DNA from: Pelagomonas calceolata
Taxonomy: Eukaryota; Sar; Pelagophyceae; Pelagomonadales; Pelagomonadaceae
Assembly (NCBI GenBank): GCA_918797485.1
Contig: CAKKNE010000004.1
Location: 2,232,001-2,296,000 of the forward strand
Reading direction: 5' to 3'
Length of the DNA: 64,000 nt
The notes beneath the pieces were generated by a model that worked only from the letters and a program-made list of their open reading frames with translations, did not search any database and was not told the origin of the DNA. Both the position numbers and the translations under genes were made by a program. Within the stretch, counting starts at the first letter, position 1; the number at the start of each line of letters is the position of its first letter. Of this stretch, positions 54,975 through 64,000 are shown piece after piece.

Positions 54975-57900
54975 ATGCCGCCACGCAGCCGCACGGCGAA
55001 AGCCGCGGCCGACGAGCCCATGCCGCGCGGCAAGCCCTCGAACAGCGTCGACGACCTGTTGGAACCGATGCCGCCGACGCAGCCGCGGGCGAAGCGCTTA
55101 TTAACGATCGTCACGGTCGCGGCGTGGCTCTACGCCATGTCCGTAGCCATCGGCAAGGCCTATGATATTCGTTTACATGCCATCAAGACCTACGGTTATG
55201 TGATCCACGAGTTCGACCCCTGGTTTAATTATCGAGCCACGGAGTACCTCGCCGCGAATGGACTGCGGAAGTTCTTCACGTGGTTCGACCGCATGGCCTG
55301 GTACCCTCTCGGAAGACCCGTCGGCACGACGATCTACCCGGGCATGCAGATGACGTCCGTGTTCATCTGGAAGGCCCTCGGGCGGTTACGGGAGCTTGGA
55401 TTGTTAACATGGTACGCTCATGTGAAGAAAGCGCCCATCTCGCTGAACGACGTCTGTTGTTTGGTCCCGGCGTGGTTCGGCGCGCTAGCCACGGTCTTTC
55501 TTGGATTACTCACCCTAGAAACGACGAACTCCTACGCGGCGTCGGCCTGCGCGGCGTTGTGCATGGCCACGGTCCCTGCTCACTTAATGAGGTCTGTGGG
55601 AGGCGGCTACGATAATGAGTCAATAGCCCTAACGGCCATGTGCGCGACGTTCTACCTGTGGTGTCGATCGCTGCGGGGTCCCTACCTGTGTGGAAATCAA
55701 CCAATGCATCGGGCGCATGCGGTGAGGAACCGGCATCGCCACGCCATCGAGCAGGCGTCGCATCGATGGCGTGCAGGTAGACGACGATTCAGCATGATCG
55801 CGCCGTAAAATTTGATTTCCACACAGGTCCCTACGAAGCGTCGAAACATACTTATATATATGGCGTCTTAGCGGGCTTAGCCTATGCCTACATGGTCGCG
55901 GCGTGGGGCGGGTTCACCTTTGTGGTTAATGCGGTTGGATGTCATGCTTTTTGTCTCGCGGTGGTAGGTAGATATACGGAGAAGTTACGCGTGGCCTACT
56001 CTTTGTTCTATGTGGTCGGTACTATCGGTGCTATCTTAGTACCTGTGGTAGGGTGGCGTCCCTTGAAAGATATGGAGCTATTGCCGCCTCTACTAGTATT
56101 TGTGGGGTTGCAGGTCCAGGCTCGCGCCGTGGCTTACATCCGTAAAAACGAGTGTGGTATGGTGAAAGGGCTCCTCGTCCTTGCGGCACATGGTCTCGTG
56201 TTAGTAGCGGTATTGCTGGGTATCGGCTTCATATTATATCCAAGAGGCTACTTCGGGCCGCCCTCGAGTCGGGTGCGAGGTCTCTTCGTGAAGCACACTA
56301 GGACAGGAAACCCTCTCGTCGATTCCGTAGCGGAGCACCAGCCCACGAGCAAGCAGGCCTACACCCAATATTTGAGCCACGCGTATGATCTGGTACCATA
56401 CGGGTTAGGGTTATCATTACTAAGGGTCTCGGACGCCACGCCTTTATTATGGATCTACTTCGGCATCGCCTACCACTTCGCGAATAAAATGGCGCGCCTC
56501 ATGATCCTGGCCGGGCCCATCGCGTCGGCGTTAGTAGGCGTTGCCTTAGGTGCGGCCTTTGATCATGGCATTCTCTTCTCTGTCCAAGCGCTCGTGGCGA
56601 GGTTCTTCCCCGGTCAAAAACAGAAGCCTACGAGGAAGAAGGAGAAGCTCCCCGTCAAAATCAGACGCGGACTAGCAGGGACGTACCGCCACCCGGTCGT
56701 ATGTATCGCAAGGATCGCACTAGCGTTGTACTTCGCCTTATATACCGTACAACCAAAATACAAAGACTTTCTAGGATATTGCGAAGAACTGTCAGAAGGC
56801 TTATCGCAACCGTCCATCATGTTCAAGGCTCGGCTGAGGGACGGAACGGAGATCATCGTCGACGACTATCGGGAGGCCTACTGGTGGTTGAGAGATCACA
56901 CGCCGAAAGATTCTAGGATTTTGGCCTGGTGGGACTACGGGTACCAGATCACGGGCATCGGGGAGAGAACTACTCTGGCCGATGGAAATACGTGGAACCA
57001 CGAGCACATCGCTACTCTTGGGTACATTTTAACTTCTCCCGAGGACCAGGCCCACAAGATCGCGAAACATTTGGCTGATTATGTGCTCGTGTGGGCCGGC
57101 GGTGGTGGGGATGACTTAGCTAAAAGCCCTCATATGGCTCGCATCGGGAACTCGATTTATCACCACTTCTGTCCGGACGACCCGACGTGCCAGCACTTCG
57201 GCTTCTATCAGGGTGGACGACCGACGCCGTCCATGGAGGCTTCTTTGTTGTATAAGCTGACGACGCATGACCCCAGAAGACCAGCACTAAACACCTCGAG
57301 ATGGGAGCCCGTCTACCAGTCGAAGTACGGCAAGGTGCGCATCTTCAAGATCAAGAAGGTCTCGAAGAAGTCGAAGAACTGGGTTAAGAACGCCACTAAC
57401 TTATTATGTGATGCCCCTGGCTCTTGGTACTGCCCCGGCCAGTACCCGCCGGCCGTGCGGTGGTTGATTGATCTGCGGAAGCCTTTTAGGCAATTGGAAG
57501 ACTTCAACAGCGGCCCGCGCGACAAAGATAGTGAAGAATATACCAAAAAGTACCACGAGAAGATGTCTGCCAGAGAGGGCAAGGGTGAAATACCCCCTAC
57601 CGAGAAGCTTACTTATGTGGGATGTTATCGCAAGGAGGACCAGTTACCTGCCGAGAAGGTGTATGGTGGTGGTGTGGTGGGCGCGTCGGCGTCGGCCGCG
57701 TTCAATCACGCGCGCTCCCAAAAGAAGCGCTATGTGGCCGTCGCGCGCGTCGGCGACGACGGCCACGCGTTTGCGTTTGATAGTTTACCGTCGGGCGCGG
57801 CCGTCAACGATGGAGGGTGCGCTAGACCGTGCGCCGACGACGACGCCTTCGCGTGCGGCTGCGCCGACGCCGGCTGCGACGGCGTCGTGAAACGTTCAGC

Positions 57901-57982
57901 CGACGAGGAGTATGTGCGAAGGTGGGCGGTCTACGACGTCGGCGCGCCGAAGAAGCGGAGGAAGAAGCGGTCGGAGCTCTGA
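54975..57982 (+). CDS. STT3: oligosaccharyltransferase catalytic subunit with extra C-terminal WSC-like domain
   Basis: Exons 54975-55677 and 55827-57982 (952 residues). EFDPWFNYR (about 78-86) and the diagnostic AWWDYGYQITGIG (about 600-612) identify STT3, which transfers the glycan from dolichol to Asn of nascent proteins in the ER. About 11-13 TMs lie between. Other family signatures: GGGYDNESIA and WGGFTFVVN. The protein does not end where STT3 normally does: from about residue 830 it continues YVGCYRKEDQ...CARPCADDDAFACGCADAGC...RRWAVYDV, resembling a WSC carbohydrate-binding module (opening YVGCY, Cys pairs, closing vY), then a basic tail KKRRKKRSEL. The intron is a young introner whose removal gives SLRGPYEASKHTY. 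Confidence 0.93.
55686..55826 (+). mobile_element. introner element in STT3 (youngest copy)
   Basis: 141 bp. Ends CTGTGTGGAAATCAA and TTGATTTCCACACAG are exact inverted repeats. The 8-bp target duplication GTCCCTAC (55678-55685 and 55827-55834) is perfect. An inner hairpin (CACGCCATCGA 55740-55750, TCGATGGCGTG 55763-55773) is present. The intron is 55678-55826; the donor GT is the first two bases of the duplication. No room for a transposase: non-autonomous. Confidence 0.95.
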
Positions 57983-58029
57983 TGGTCGCGCTACGCTTGG
58001 GATAAGTATAGGAGGAATGATCAGCGCAG

Positions 58030-58049
58030 CTAGCGGCGTTAGACACTAG
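58030..58049 (+). repeat. promoter palindrome, copy 10
   Basis: CTAGCGGCGTTAGACACTAG in the 376-bp gap (57983-58358) after STT3 and before the start at 58359. The rest of the gap shows nothing recognisable. Confidence 0.72.
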
Positions 58050-58358
58050 CCAGCAGCTCGATTTTTTAACCCGGGGCTGAGAACCTCCCGCGTACGGCAC
58101 GCTGTGTGACGTTTGGGTCACAAGATTGTGCTTAAGAAGCACAATTCAGCCGTGGCTTACACTCCGCGACATCGCTGCGAGGTCCTGTCGGGCAGCTGGC
58201 TGTTCAGACCGCGCGCGCGGCTCTGAACTCATACGGCACCGCGGCGAGTACCGGTCGGCCGCCGCCGCTGTACTGTTAAGACAGCGCGCGCGCACCGAGC
58301 GCACACAGCGCACCGGTCGGCCCCGCCGTCGTTCTAGACGCCGCGGCACGACACGACG

Positions 58359-60227
58359 ATGTCGGACGGCTGGTCCACCGTCAGTACAAAAAAGAAGGAG
58401 CGGCGGCCCTCGAAGCCGGCGCCCAAGCCGGCGCCGAAACAACCGAAACAACCGCAGCCGAAGCCGCAGCCACCGAAGCAGCCCCCACCGCACCAGACAC
58501 CCAAGGAGTGGCTCGAGCAGAGGTATGCGGGCGCGCCGGCGCCGCCTGCTAGATCCAATGTGAAAAATAGGATTGAGGACGGCCAGCTCGTCGTCGGCGT
58601 CGTGTCCAAAAAAGCGACGACGGGCCGAGGCGTCTGGATCGCCGTGGACCACGACGGGGAATTGGAGTGCTACCTGTCGTCGCAGTTGTCTCCCACCTTA
58701 CCTGCGCTGCACGAGCGCGTCGTGTTCCGGGCGGCGCTGCATTCGACGCCGCACCATCGAGATGGGGCATTGTGGGTCGCACGAGACGGCGCTTGGTTGC
58801 GAGAAGATGCGGCATACGCAGCGAAACAGCGGAAGTACCTCGAAGGGAATCGACGCACAAGGGGTATGACCGCCCACGGTGTCCTCACAGCCATAGCCCC
58901 CTCGAGAAACCGATCTATTGGTGGGAGAGACGCCTGGATCGCGTTAGGGGATCTGGACCGGCACGTCTACTGCCACGAGGCCTGGCTGGCACCTAGACAG
59001 CTCCCTTCGTTAGGAGCTAGAGTGGAACTCGTCTTGGATATAGACGCCGCAACCAGCAAAGGCGATAGACCGCGCTGGCGCGTCGCCATCGACGAACGGA
59101 CTGGTGATGCCGCTATCAAGGTGTTGAATGACGACAGTGCTTGTGTTCTGCCCGGGTGGGCCTCGGAGTCTCAGTTACGAAGAAAGCCAGCGCCCCGGCC
59201 CTGGCGCACGTACTTTGACGCACCGCCAAAGCCGCCGACGTCGCCTCCCACAGTACCTTTACAGACGACGAGCAGTCTGCACCCGGAGGTCACAAAATTA
59301 CTGGACAGATTAGGATTGACCGCGGCGTGCGGCGAAACATTAAGGCAGGGCGAGGTCCTCGACTTGGGTACGTTAAAGCTCTGCTCCGAGCGCGATTTAA
59401 CGGACATGGGCCTGCGGCCGGCGCACGCCGGTAGGATAGTGGCGGCGCTGCGGCCGCCGGCGCCGCCGGCGCCGGCGCCGGCCCCGCCGCCGCCGCCGCC
59501 ACCACCGGGCCTGGCACCGCCGGCGCAGGACGCCTTCTTTTTAGGAGGGGGCCTGCGATCTTTATTAGATGATGCTCCACCGGTGCAGCCGCCGCCGCGG
59601 TCTCTAGGCTTGAGCGGCGAGCTGCCGGCCGATTTTGGGGCATTGCTGCCCGGGCTCGGCGCGCTTGGTTTAAATGCGACTCCCCAGCCGCAGCGCTCGG
59701 CGCTCGCGGAGCTGCGCGACGGCGACGACGGCGCGGTTTTGCCGTTGGCGGCGCCTTCCTCTTTAAGCGCGCCGCGCGTGAACGGAGGCGCTCCCCCGCC
59801 GCCCGAGCCGAAGCCCCGAGCCGGGTCGTTCGCGGCGGCGGCGGCGGCGCCCTCGCCCCCGAAATGGGCGGCGCCCGCGCCCGCGCCACAAAAGCCGCCC
59901 CAAAAACAGCCCGAGGATCCTTTGATGAGGGACCTGGAGCAATTCATCAGCGACCACAAATTGGACGCGTCCTGCGCGCACGAGCTGCGCCACGCCGACC
60001 GCGAGATCTCGCGGCAGGCCTTGGCGACGTGCGACATGTCCAAGGCGCGGAACCCGTCGGCCTTCGCGCTCGTCTGGTGGGCCCACCACGGCGCCGAGGT
60101 GCGGGGCCCGTCGGGCAAGTCGGCGAAGCCCACGGCGGCGATGATCGCGCGCGGGCCGGCACCAGCTGTTCCCGTCGAATCCTCGGGCCGCTCGCGCGGG
60201 CGCCGCGGCGGCGGGCGCCGCAAGTAG
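58359..60227 (+). CDS. putative RNA-binding protein with OB-like repeats and SAM domain
   Basis: 622 residues. The N-terminus is Lys/Pro/Gln-rich. Two related beta modules follow, about 70-150 (LVVGVVSKKATTGRGVWIAVD) and 168-250 (AHGVLTAIAPSRNRSIGGRDAWIALGDLDRHVYCHEAWL). They resemble cold-shock/S1-like OB folds with a conserved G-x-aWIAlxD core. Residues about 308-365 are a SAM domain (HPEVTKLLDRLGLT...CSERDLTDMGLRPAHAGRIVAAL). A Pro-rich linker follows. About 521-580 is another helical, SAM-like part (LEQFISDHKLDASC), and the end is an RG/RGG tail (GRSRGRRGGGRRK). The combination suggests binding of RNA and self-association. The SAM call is reasonable, the OB call tentative. Confidence 0.7.
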   Translation: MSDGWSTVSTKKKERRPSKPAPKPAPKQPKQPQPKPQPPKQPPPHQTPKEWLEQRYAGAPAPPARSNVKNRIEDGQLVVGVVSKKATTGRGVWIAVDHDGELECYLSSQLSPTLPALHERVVFRAALHSTPHHRDGALWVARDGAWLREDAAYAAKQRKYLEGNRRTRGMTAHGVLTAIAPSRNRSIGGRDAWIALGDLDRHVYCHEAWLAPRQLPSLGARVELVLDIDAATSKGDRPRWRVAIDERTGDAAIKVLNDDSACVLPGWASESQLRRKPAPRPWRTYFDAPPKPPTSPPTVPLQTTSSLHPEVTKLLDRLGLTAACGETLRQGEVLDLGTLKLCSERDLTDMGLRPAHAGRIVAALRPPAPPAPAPAPPPPPPPPGLAPPAQDAFFLGGGLRSLLDDAPPVQPPPRSLGLSGELPADFGALLPGLGALGLNATPQPQRSALAELRDGDDGAVLPLAAPSSLSAPRVNGGAPPPPEPKPRAGSFAAAAAAPSPPKWAAPAPAPQKPPQKQPEDPLMRDLEQFISDHKLDASCAHELRHADREISRQALATCDMSKARNPSAFALVWWAHHGAEVRGPSGKSAKPTAAMIARGPAPAVPVESSGRSRGRRGGGRRK

Positions 60228-60251
60228 CCCTCTCTACTAACTTTCTTAGCC

Positions 60252-63200
60252 TTATGAGTTGGCTTTCAAAAAGGCGTCGGCGTCGTCGGCGAACGACGAC
60301 TGCCTCGACACTTGCCGCGACCCCGCCGGCGAGTCGAACAGGACGTCGCGCATCTGCCCGAGCAGGGCGCTGTGCCGCCGCCGCGGACTGGACACGTCGC
60401 CGGGATCGAAGCTGAACGAGCTCTCGCGCCGCAGGAAGCGCCTCGTGGGCGTCGGACTCGCTCCCAGGCTCCGCCGCCGCGCGGCAAACGGCGTCAGCTC
60501 CTCGAGCTCGGGCGACGGGCTCGGCGTCGGGTCGGGCCGGTAGGGCCTCCCAACAGGCTTGTCGCCGCGTGCCTTCGGTTGGGGCGTCGTGGGCGAGTCG
60601 TCCTCCTTCTCGCGGCGCTTGGCGATGGCCTCGACGAAGGGCGAGCCCGACTTGGGCGGCGGCGGCGGCGGCGCCTCGTCGTCGTCGGATGCCGTCTCCT
60701 TGTGGTGGTGCTTGTGGTGGACCGCCGCCGACTCCTCCTCGACGGGAGCCTCTTGCTGGAGGGGCGTCTCGCGCACGACCTCTGCGCCGGGCGCCGCCGC
60801 CGCGGGCTCGGGGGCAGTCGCTGCGTCCTCGTCCGGGAGGTCCGTAGAATCCCCGGCGGCATCGGCGGCGGGCGCGTCGGCGGCCGCGGCACCCTCGGGA
60901 GCCTCCGATGTCGCGGATGCCTCTGCCGGTGCCGTGGCGGGCGCCTCGTCGACAGCCTTGGCTTCTGGCGCGGCGGCCGGCATTGCAGCTTGTCCGGGGC
61001 GCACTCCGGGCGCGCTGCGCCGCCGCGCCGCCGCCTGGAGCTTGTCGGGCGGCGGCGACTTGGGCGTCTTGGGCGTCCGCGGCGAGGACCGCACGGCGCC
61101 GCGGAGTTTGCCCCACATGGACTTCTTCTTCTTGGGCGTAGGATCTGTGGTCGAGCGCGACGTCGTCGACGAAGGGGCGCTGCCGGCGGACGACGGCGAC
61201 GGCGGCTCGACCTTGATCGGCGGCACGGTCTTCTTCGGCGCGGCCGCCGGCGCCGGAGCGGCGGCTGGAGCCGCAGGCGCCGGGGCGTCGTCTTTCTCCT
61301 CTACGGCGGCAGGGGCCTCGTACTTCGCGCGCAGCGCCTCGAAGAGCTCCGACTCCCTCCCGGCATACTTCGCGAGCGTCGCGTCGATCGAGTCGAGCTT
61401 GGCGGGGTTGTGTTTCTCGTAGAAGGCCACGAGCCTGGCGCGATGGTCCACGGCGGGCGCTGCGGCCGGCGCGACCGCGGGCGCCGGCGCGGCGGGCGCG
61501 GCGCTTTCGGTTGTGGAGGCGGCTGGGGCGGGCGCGGCCGCCGGCGCCGCGGCGGGCGCGGCCGCCGGCGCCTTGGGCGTCTTTGGCGACTTTTTGGGCG
61601 AGGCGCGCACGGCGCCGCGGAGTTTGCCCCACATGGACTTCTTCTTCTTGGGCGTCGGCTCGGCCGGGGCCGGCGCCTTTGCGGCCGGCGCGGGCACTTT
61701 TGCGGCCTTGGCGGGTGCCGGCGCGGGCGGTTCCGGCGCGGGGGCCGCTTCTTCTGCTGCGGGCGCCGGCGCCGTCCCTTCCGCCGCGGGCGCGGGCGCC
61801 GCCTCTTCCGCTGCCGGTGGCTCGGCGGCTGGCGTCGGCGCTGCAGTTTCCGGCGCGGACGGCTCTTCCGCTGCTGGCGGCTCGACGGCCGGCTTGGACT
61901 CCTCCGAAGGCGCGGGCGGCTCCGCGGCCTCTGCGGGCGGTTCCGGCGCGGGGGCCGCCTGAGCGGAATCCGCTTCCTCCGCAGGCGCGGGGGCCGGATC
62001 TTCAGCTGCCGGTGGTTCCACTGCCGACGCTGGGGCTTCCGCGCCGGACGCCTCTTCGGCGGCGGGCGCCTCCGCGACGGCCGGCAGCGCCGCGTCGCCG
62101 GGCCGCACGCGCGCCGCGAAGGCGTCGTCCGGCGTGGACGCGGGCACGACGACCGTGTCCCCGGGCGTCACCACGGGCGGCATGCCGGCGGCGCGCGTCT
62201 TCTCCGCCGGCGGCGCGGGCGCGGGCACGGCCGGCGTCACGGCGGCCGCCGCCGGCGCGACGGCCGGCGTCGGCGCAGCTGCCGCGGCCGGCGCGACCGC
62301 GGGCGTCGGCGCGGCCGGACGCACGACGACGGCCGGCGTCGGCGCGGGCGTCGACTCCCAGGGCCGCTCGCCGTCGTGCTCCGGCAGCACGACGCCCTCG
62401 TCCTCATCGTCCTGCTGGTCGCCACCTTCGTCGTCCGAGGACTCGGCGAAGTAGCCCGCGGGCCGCTCGCGCCGCGGCGGCGGGGCGGCCGCGGGCGGCG
62501 CGGGCGCGCGCGGCGGCGGCGGCAGGACGCCGCGGAGGACGAGCCGCGCCATCTCCTCTCTCAACCTCTCGTTCTCCGCGCGCAACCTATCTGTTTCCGT
62601 CGACATCTGCTCGCCGACGACGACGGCCAGCGCGCCCAGGGCCTTGGACTGGGGCACCGGCCGGTCCGGGTCGGCCGGCGGCGGCGGCCTCGGTTGCGGT
62701 TTTTGCGCCTCGGCCTTCTTCGCCGTGCGCAGCGCCAGGACCTGGCCCTCGAGCGCGCCGACTCGAGATAGCAACGCCGCGACGTCGTCCTGCTTCTGAA
62801 GAGGCGGCTCCTGCTTCGGCTTCACGACTTTGTCCAGGGGCTTCGACGCGGGCCCGACGTTGCTCCGCAACACTTGCGCGACGCGGCCGCCGCCCGCCGC
62901 CAGCACCGTCGAGTCCAACAAAGCGTCGTGGCGCTTCCGCAATGCATCTAAATCAGCTTGTAAACGTTGGGCCTTCGCGTCCTTGGCGCGCGCCAACTCG
63001 GCCGCCGCCGCGGCGTCGCCCCGCGTCCGCGTCGTGCGCTCGCGGACGCGAGAGGCTTCTGCTCTAGCAGAAGCCGCCCTAGCTTCCGCAGCGGCCCGGC
63101 CCGCGTCGGCGGCCACGGACCGCGCGCGCGCGTCCGCCATGCGGTTGCTCGCGTCTTTGAGTGCTGCCCTGAGCGCCTCGGCGTCCCGCAGCGCCGCGAT

Positions 63201-63458
63201 GGTCTCGTCGCGCTCGACCTCGACCTGCTTGCGCAGCCGCTCGTTGTCCCGCATCGCCGCGGCTGCCTCGCGCTCCAACCGATCGATCTTCTCCGCTTGC
63301 GAATGTTGGATGTCCTCGGGGGCCCATCGAAAGGCCGCCTCCTGGCGGTCGTTCTCGTCGCCCTTGACGGGGACAGCCTTGGGCACCTTGGCCTGCGACT
63401 CCGCGACGGCGCCATCGATGACGTCGGCCACGATTTCGCCGGTCGCTAGGTCCGCCAT
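60252..63458 (-). CDS. long coiled-coil and Ala/Pro low-complexity protein with duplicated basic module
   Basis: 1068 residues from ATG 63458 (MADLATGEIVADVIDGAV). Residues about 55-185 and 300-330 are coiled coil. Residues about 380-600 are Ala/Pro/Glu-rich. Two copies of a basic module PTPKKKKSMWGKLRGAVR lie at about 600-615 and 775-790. They flank a helical motif LVAFYEKHNPAKLDSIDATLAKYAGRESELFEALRAKY (about 673-712), a pattern I know as recurring in protist proteins, with no defined role. The C-terminus has acidic/Ser-rich parts and short Arg-rich motifs with SxSF (phosphorylation-like). No enzymatic domain. A scaffold or cytoskeletal linker is the most one can infer. An upstream in-frame Met at 63710 would place the promoter palindrome inside the coding region, so I reject it. 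Confidence 0.65.
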   Translation of the reverse strand: MADLATGEIVADVIDGAVAESQAKVPKAVPVKGDENDRQEAAFRWAPEDIQHSQAEKIDRLEREAAAAMRDNERLRKQVEVERDETIAALRDAEALRAALKDASNRMADARARSVAADAGRAAAEARAASARAEASRVRERTTRTRGDAAAAAELARAKDAKAQRLQADLDALRKRHDALLDSTVLAAGGGRVAQVLRSNVGPASKPLDKVVKPKQEPPLQKQDDVAALLSRVGALEGQVLALRTAKKAEAQKPQPRPPPPADPDRPVPQSKALGALAVVVGEQMSTETDRLRAENERLREEMARLVLRGVLPPPPRAPAPPAAAPPPRRERPAGYFAESSDDEGGDQQDDEDEGVVLPEHDGERPWESTPAPTPAVVVRPAAPTPAVAPAAAAAPTPAVAPAAAAVTPAVPAPAPPAEKTRAAGMPPVVTPGDTVVVPASTPDDAFAARVRPGDAALPAVAEAPAAEEASGAEAPASAVEPPAAEDPAPAPAEEADSAQAAPAPEPPAEAAEPPAPSEESKPAVEPPAAEEPSAPETAAPTPAAEPPAAEEAAPAPAAEGTAPAPAAEEAAPAPEPPAPAPAKAAKVPAPAAKAPAPAEPTPKKKKSMWGKLRGAVRASPKKSPKTPKAPAAAPAAAPAAAPAPAASTTESAAPAAPAPAVAPAAAPAVDHRARLVAFYEKHNPAKLDSIDATLAKYAGRESELFEALRAKYEAPAAVEEKDDAPAPAAPAAAPAPAAAPKKTVPPIKVEPPSPSSAGSAPSSTTSRSTTDPTPKKKKSMWGKLRGAVRSSPRTPKTPKSPPPDKLQAAARRRSAPGVRPGQAAMPAAAPEAKAVDEAPATAPAEASATSEAPEGAAAADAPAADAAGDSTDLPDEDAATAPEPAAAAPGAEVVRETPLQQEAPVEEESAAVHHKHHHKETASDDDEAPPPPPPKSGSPFVEAIAKRREKEDDSPTTPQPKARGDKPVGRPYRPDPTPSPSPELEELTPFAARRRSLGASPTPTRRFLRRESSFSFDPGDVSSPRRRHSALLGQMRDVLFDSPAGSRQVSRQSSFADDADAFLKANS

Positions 63459-63641
63459 GGTCCTCGCTGCCTGTTGGGTTGCCCTCCAGCCCAGCGGCGA
63501 ACGGGCAGCCCTTCGCAAACGACACACCTTGAGCCCAACCGTGTCCTCTAGCGCTCGACTTGTCGCTGGATTTGTCCCAGCAGTCCGTTCACTGGCATGT
63601 AGTGCGTGGGGGACCGGCGGGTGAGGAGGCGCTGCGCTTGC

Positions 63642-63663
63642 TAGTGTCTTACAGGCCGCTAGA
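63642..63663 (-). repeat. promoter palindrome, copy 11
   Basis: CTAGTGTCTTACAGGCC then GCTAG, preceded by GCTTG. It lies in the 412-bp gap (63459-63870) between head-to-head starts. A GGACAGGAGACGCATTCACC-like direct repeat is also present (63703-63740). Confidence 0.8.
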
Positions 63664-63870
63664 TAGCTCCAAATAATGCTCAGTCCGCGCGGGCCAAACA
63701 CTAGGCGCATTCATTCGGACAGGAGACGCATTCACCCGAGGAGGACGCGCTTTGACGAGTTCCTCCCCGGCCGGCCTCACGCGGACTCAGCCGGACCGGA
63801 GGCGCGCCACACAAGTGCGCAGCTCAGCAGCACTCTTCCGGCGCCCGCACCAGCGGCCGACGCGACAGCC

Positions 63871-64000
63871 ATGTCGGCCCGCGAGCGCCTCGCGGCCCAG
63901 GACGCGCAGCTCGAGCGCCTCGGCGCCGGCGTCGACCGCATCCGGAACCTCGGCGAGACGATGCATGACGAGACCCGCCAACAACTGGGCTTGCTGGATC
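63871..64000 (+). CDS. Q-SNARE, 5' part only
   Basis: 43 codons to the window end: MSARERLAAQDAQLERLGAGVDRIRNLGETMHDETRQQLGLLD. The heptads after residue 8 (QDxxLxxLxxxVxRIxxLxxxMxDExxxQxxLLD) are those of a t-SNARE motif of Qb/Qc type (compare syntaxin-8, BET1, SNAP-25 second helix), with the zero-layer Gln in QQLGLLD just near the edge. The motif begins almost at the start codon, so this is a short SNARE like BET1/SFT1, or the Qc helix of a multi-part protein. It functions in vesicle fusion. The rest lies outside the window. Confidence 0.65.
   Translation, partial: MSARERLAAQDAQLERLGAGVDRIRNLGETMHDETRQQLGLLD

Noticed and set aside
60312-63067. Frames of 819 and 518 codons opposite the low-complexity gene
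   Set aside because: Arg/Gly and Arg/Pro runs without domains; the minus strand has the coiled coil and conserved motifs.

Overview
The window is nuclear DNA of a GC-rich, very gene-dense eukaryotic alga, most likely a stramenopile of the pelagophyte (Aureococcus) type. Three things point there. Several proteins begin with a signal peptide ending in a Phe-containing cleavage motif (AAF, GFAP, YAF), the bipartite plastid leader of algae with a red secondary plastid. Most genes are long single exons packed 3-40 bp apart at convergent ends. Most of the few introns I can place are short inverted-repeat DNA elements flanked by 8-bp target duplications, that is, introner elements as described in Aureococcus.

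Layout. 1-8.9 kb: a DDT/WHIM chromatin-remodelling subunit cut by the left edge, a repeat-rich acidic protein, a small secreted protein, a divergent phosphotriesterase-family protein and a myristoylated membrane protein. 8.9-16.5 kb: a MYND zinc-finger protein, an EST1/SMG-like TPR protein ending in a Regnase-type NYN nuclease, a Dispatched-like RND protein and proteasome beta-3. 16.5-29.9 kb: a plastid-type small protein, a three-exon MLKL-like kinase, a Cys-rich membrane protein, a two-HMG-box plastid-type protein, a Cys-repeat secreted protein, an IQ/PDZ protein, a 1179-residue secretory coiled coil, a plastid-type MFS transporter and a p25-alpha protein. 30-40.4 kb: PABPN1, kinesin-13, a dynamin-like GTPase with a leader, NAT10 and a VIT/CCC1-like membrane protein. 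40.4-42.4 kb is the sparsest stretch: one or two small genes and repeats. 42.4-50.2 kb: a nuclear-type basic protein, a truncated amino-acid-permease fragment, a cytochrome b5 protein, three paralogous myristoylated proteins and a BBOF1-like coiled coil. 50.7-64 kb: a hypothetical protein, a cold-shock protein, a DUF3429/TMEM69-like protein, a plastid-type membrane protein, STT3 with an extra C-terminal domain, a SAM-domain protein, a long coiled-coil/low-complexity protein and the start of a SNARE.

Two repeat systems run through the window. Introner elements (ends CTGTGTGG or CTGTGCGC, ATTTG/TTTCC inner part, 8-bp duplications) sit inside five genes as introns, with a sixth as a remnant. The donor GT usually comes from the 5' copy of the duplicated target and the acceptor CAG from the element end, so splicing restores the original codon exactly. 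A separate 20-23 bp palindrome (CTAG...TGTAAGACACTAG) occurs in 11 good copies, every one I found lying in an intergenic region 80-350 bp from a start codon.

The genes do not form one pathway. They are a mix of housekeeping, cytoskeletal, membrane and organelle genes. The most notable are the MLKL-like kinase, the TPR-NYN nuclease, and the paralogue cluster that shows intron gain in progress. I saw no rRNA, tRNA, CRISPR or viral element by eye.
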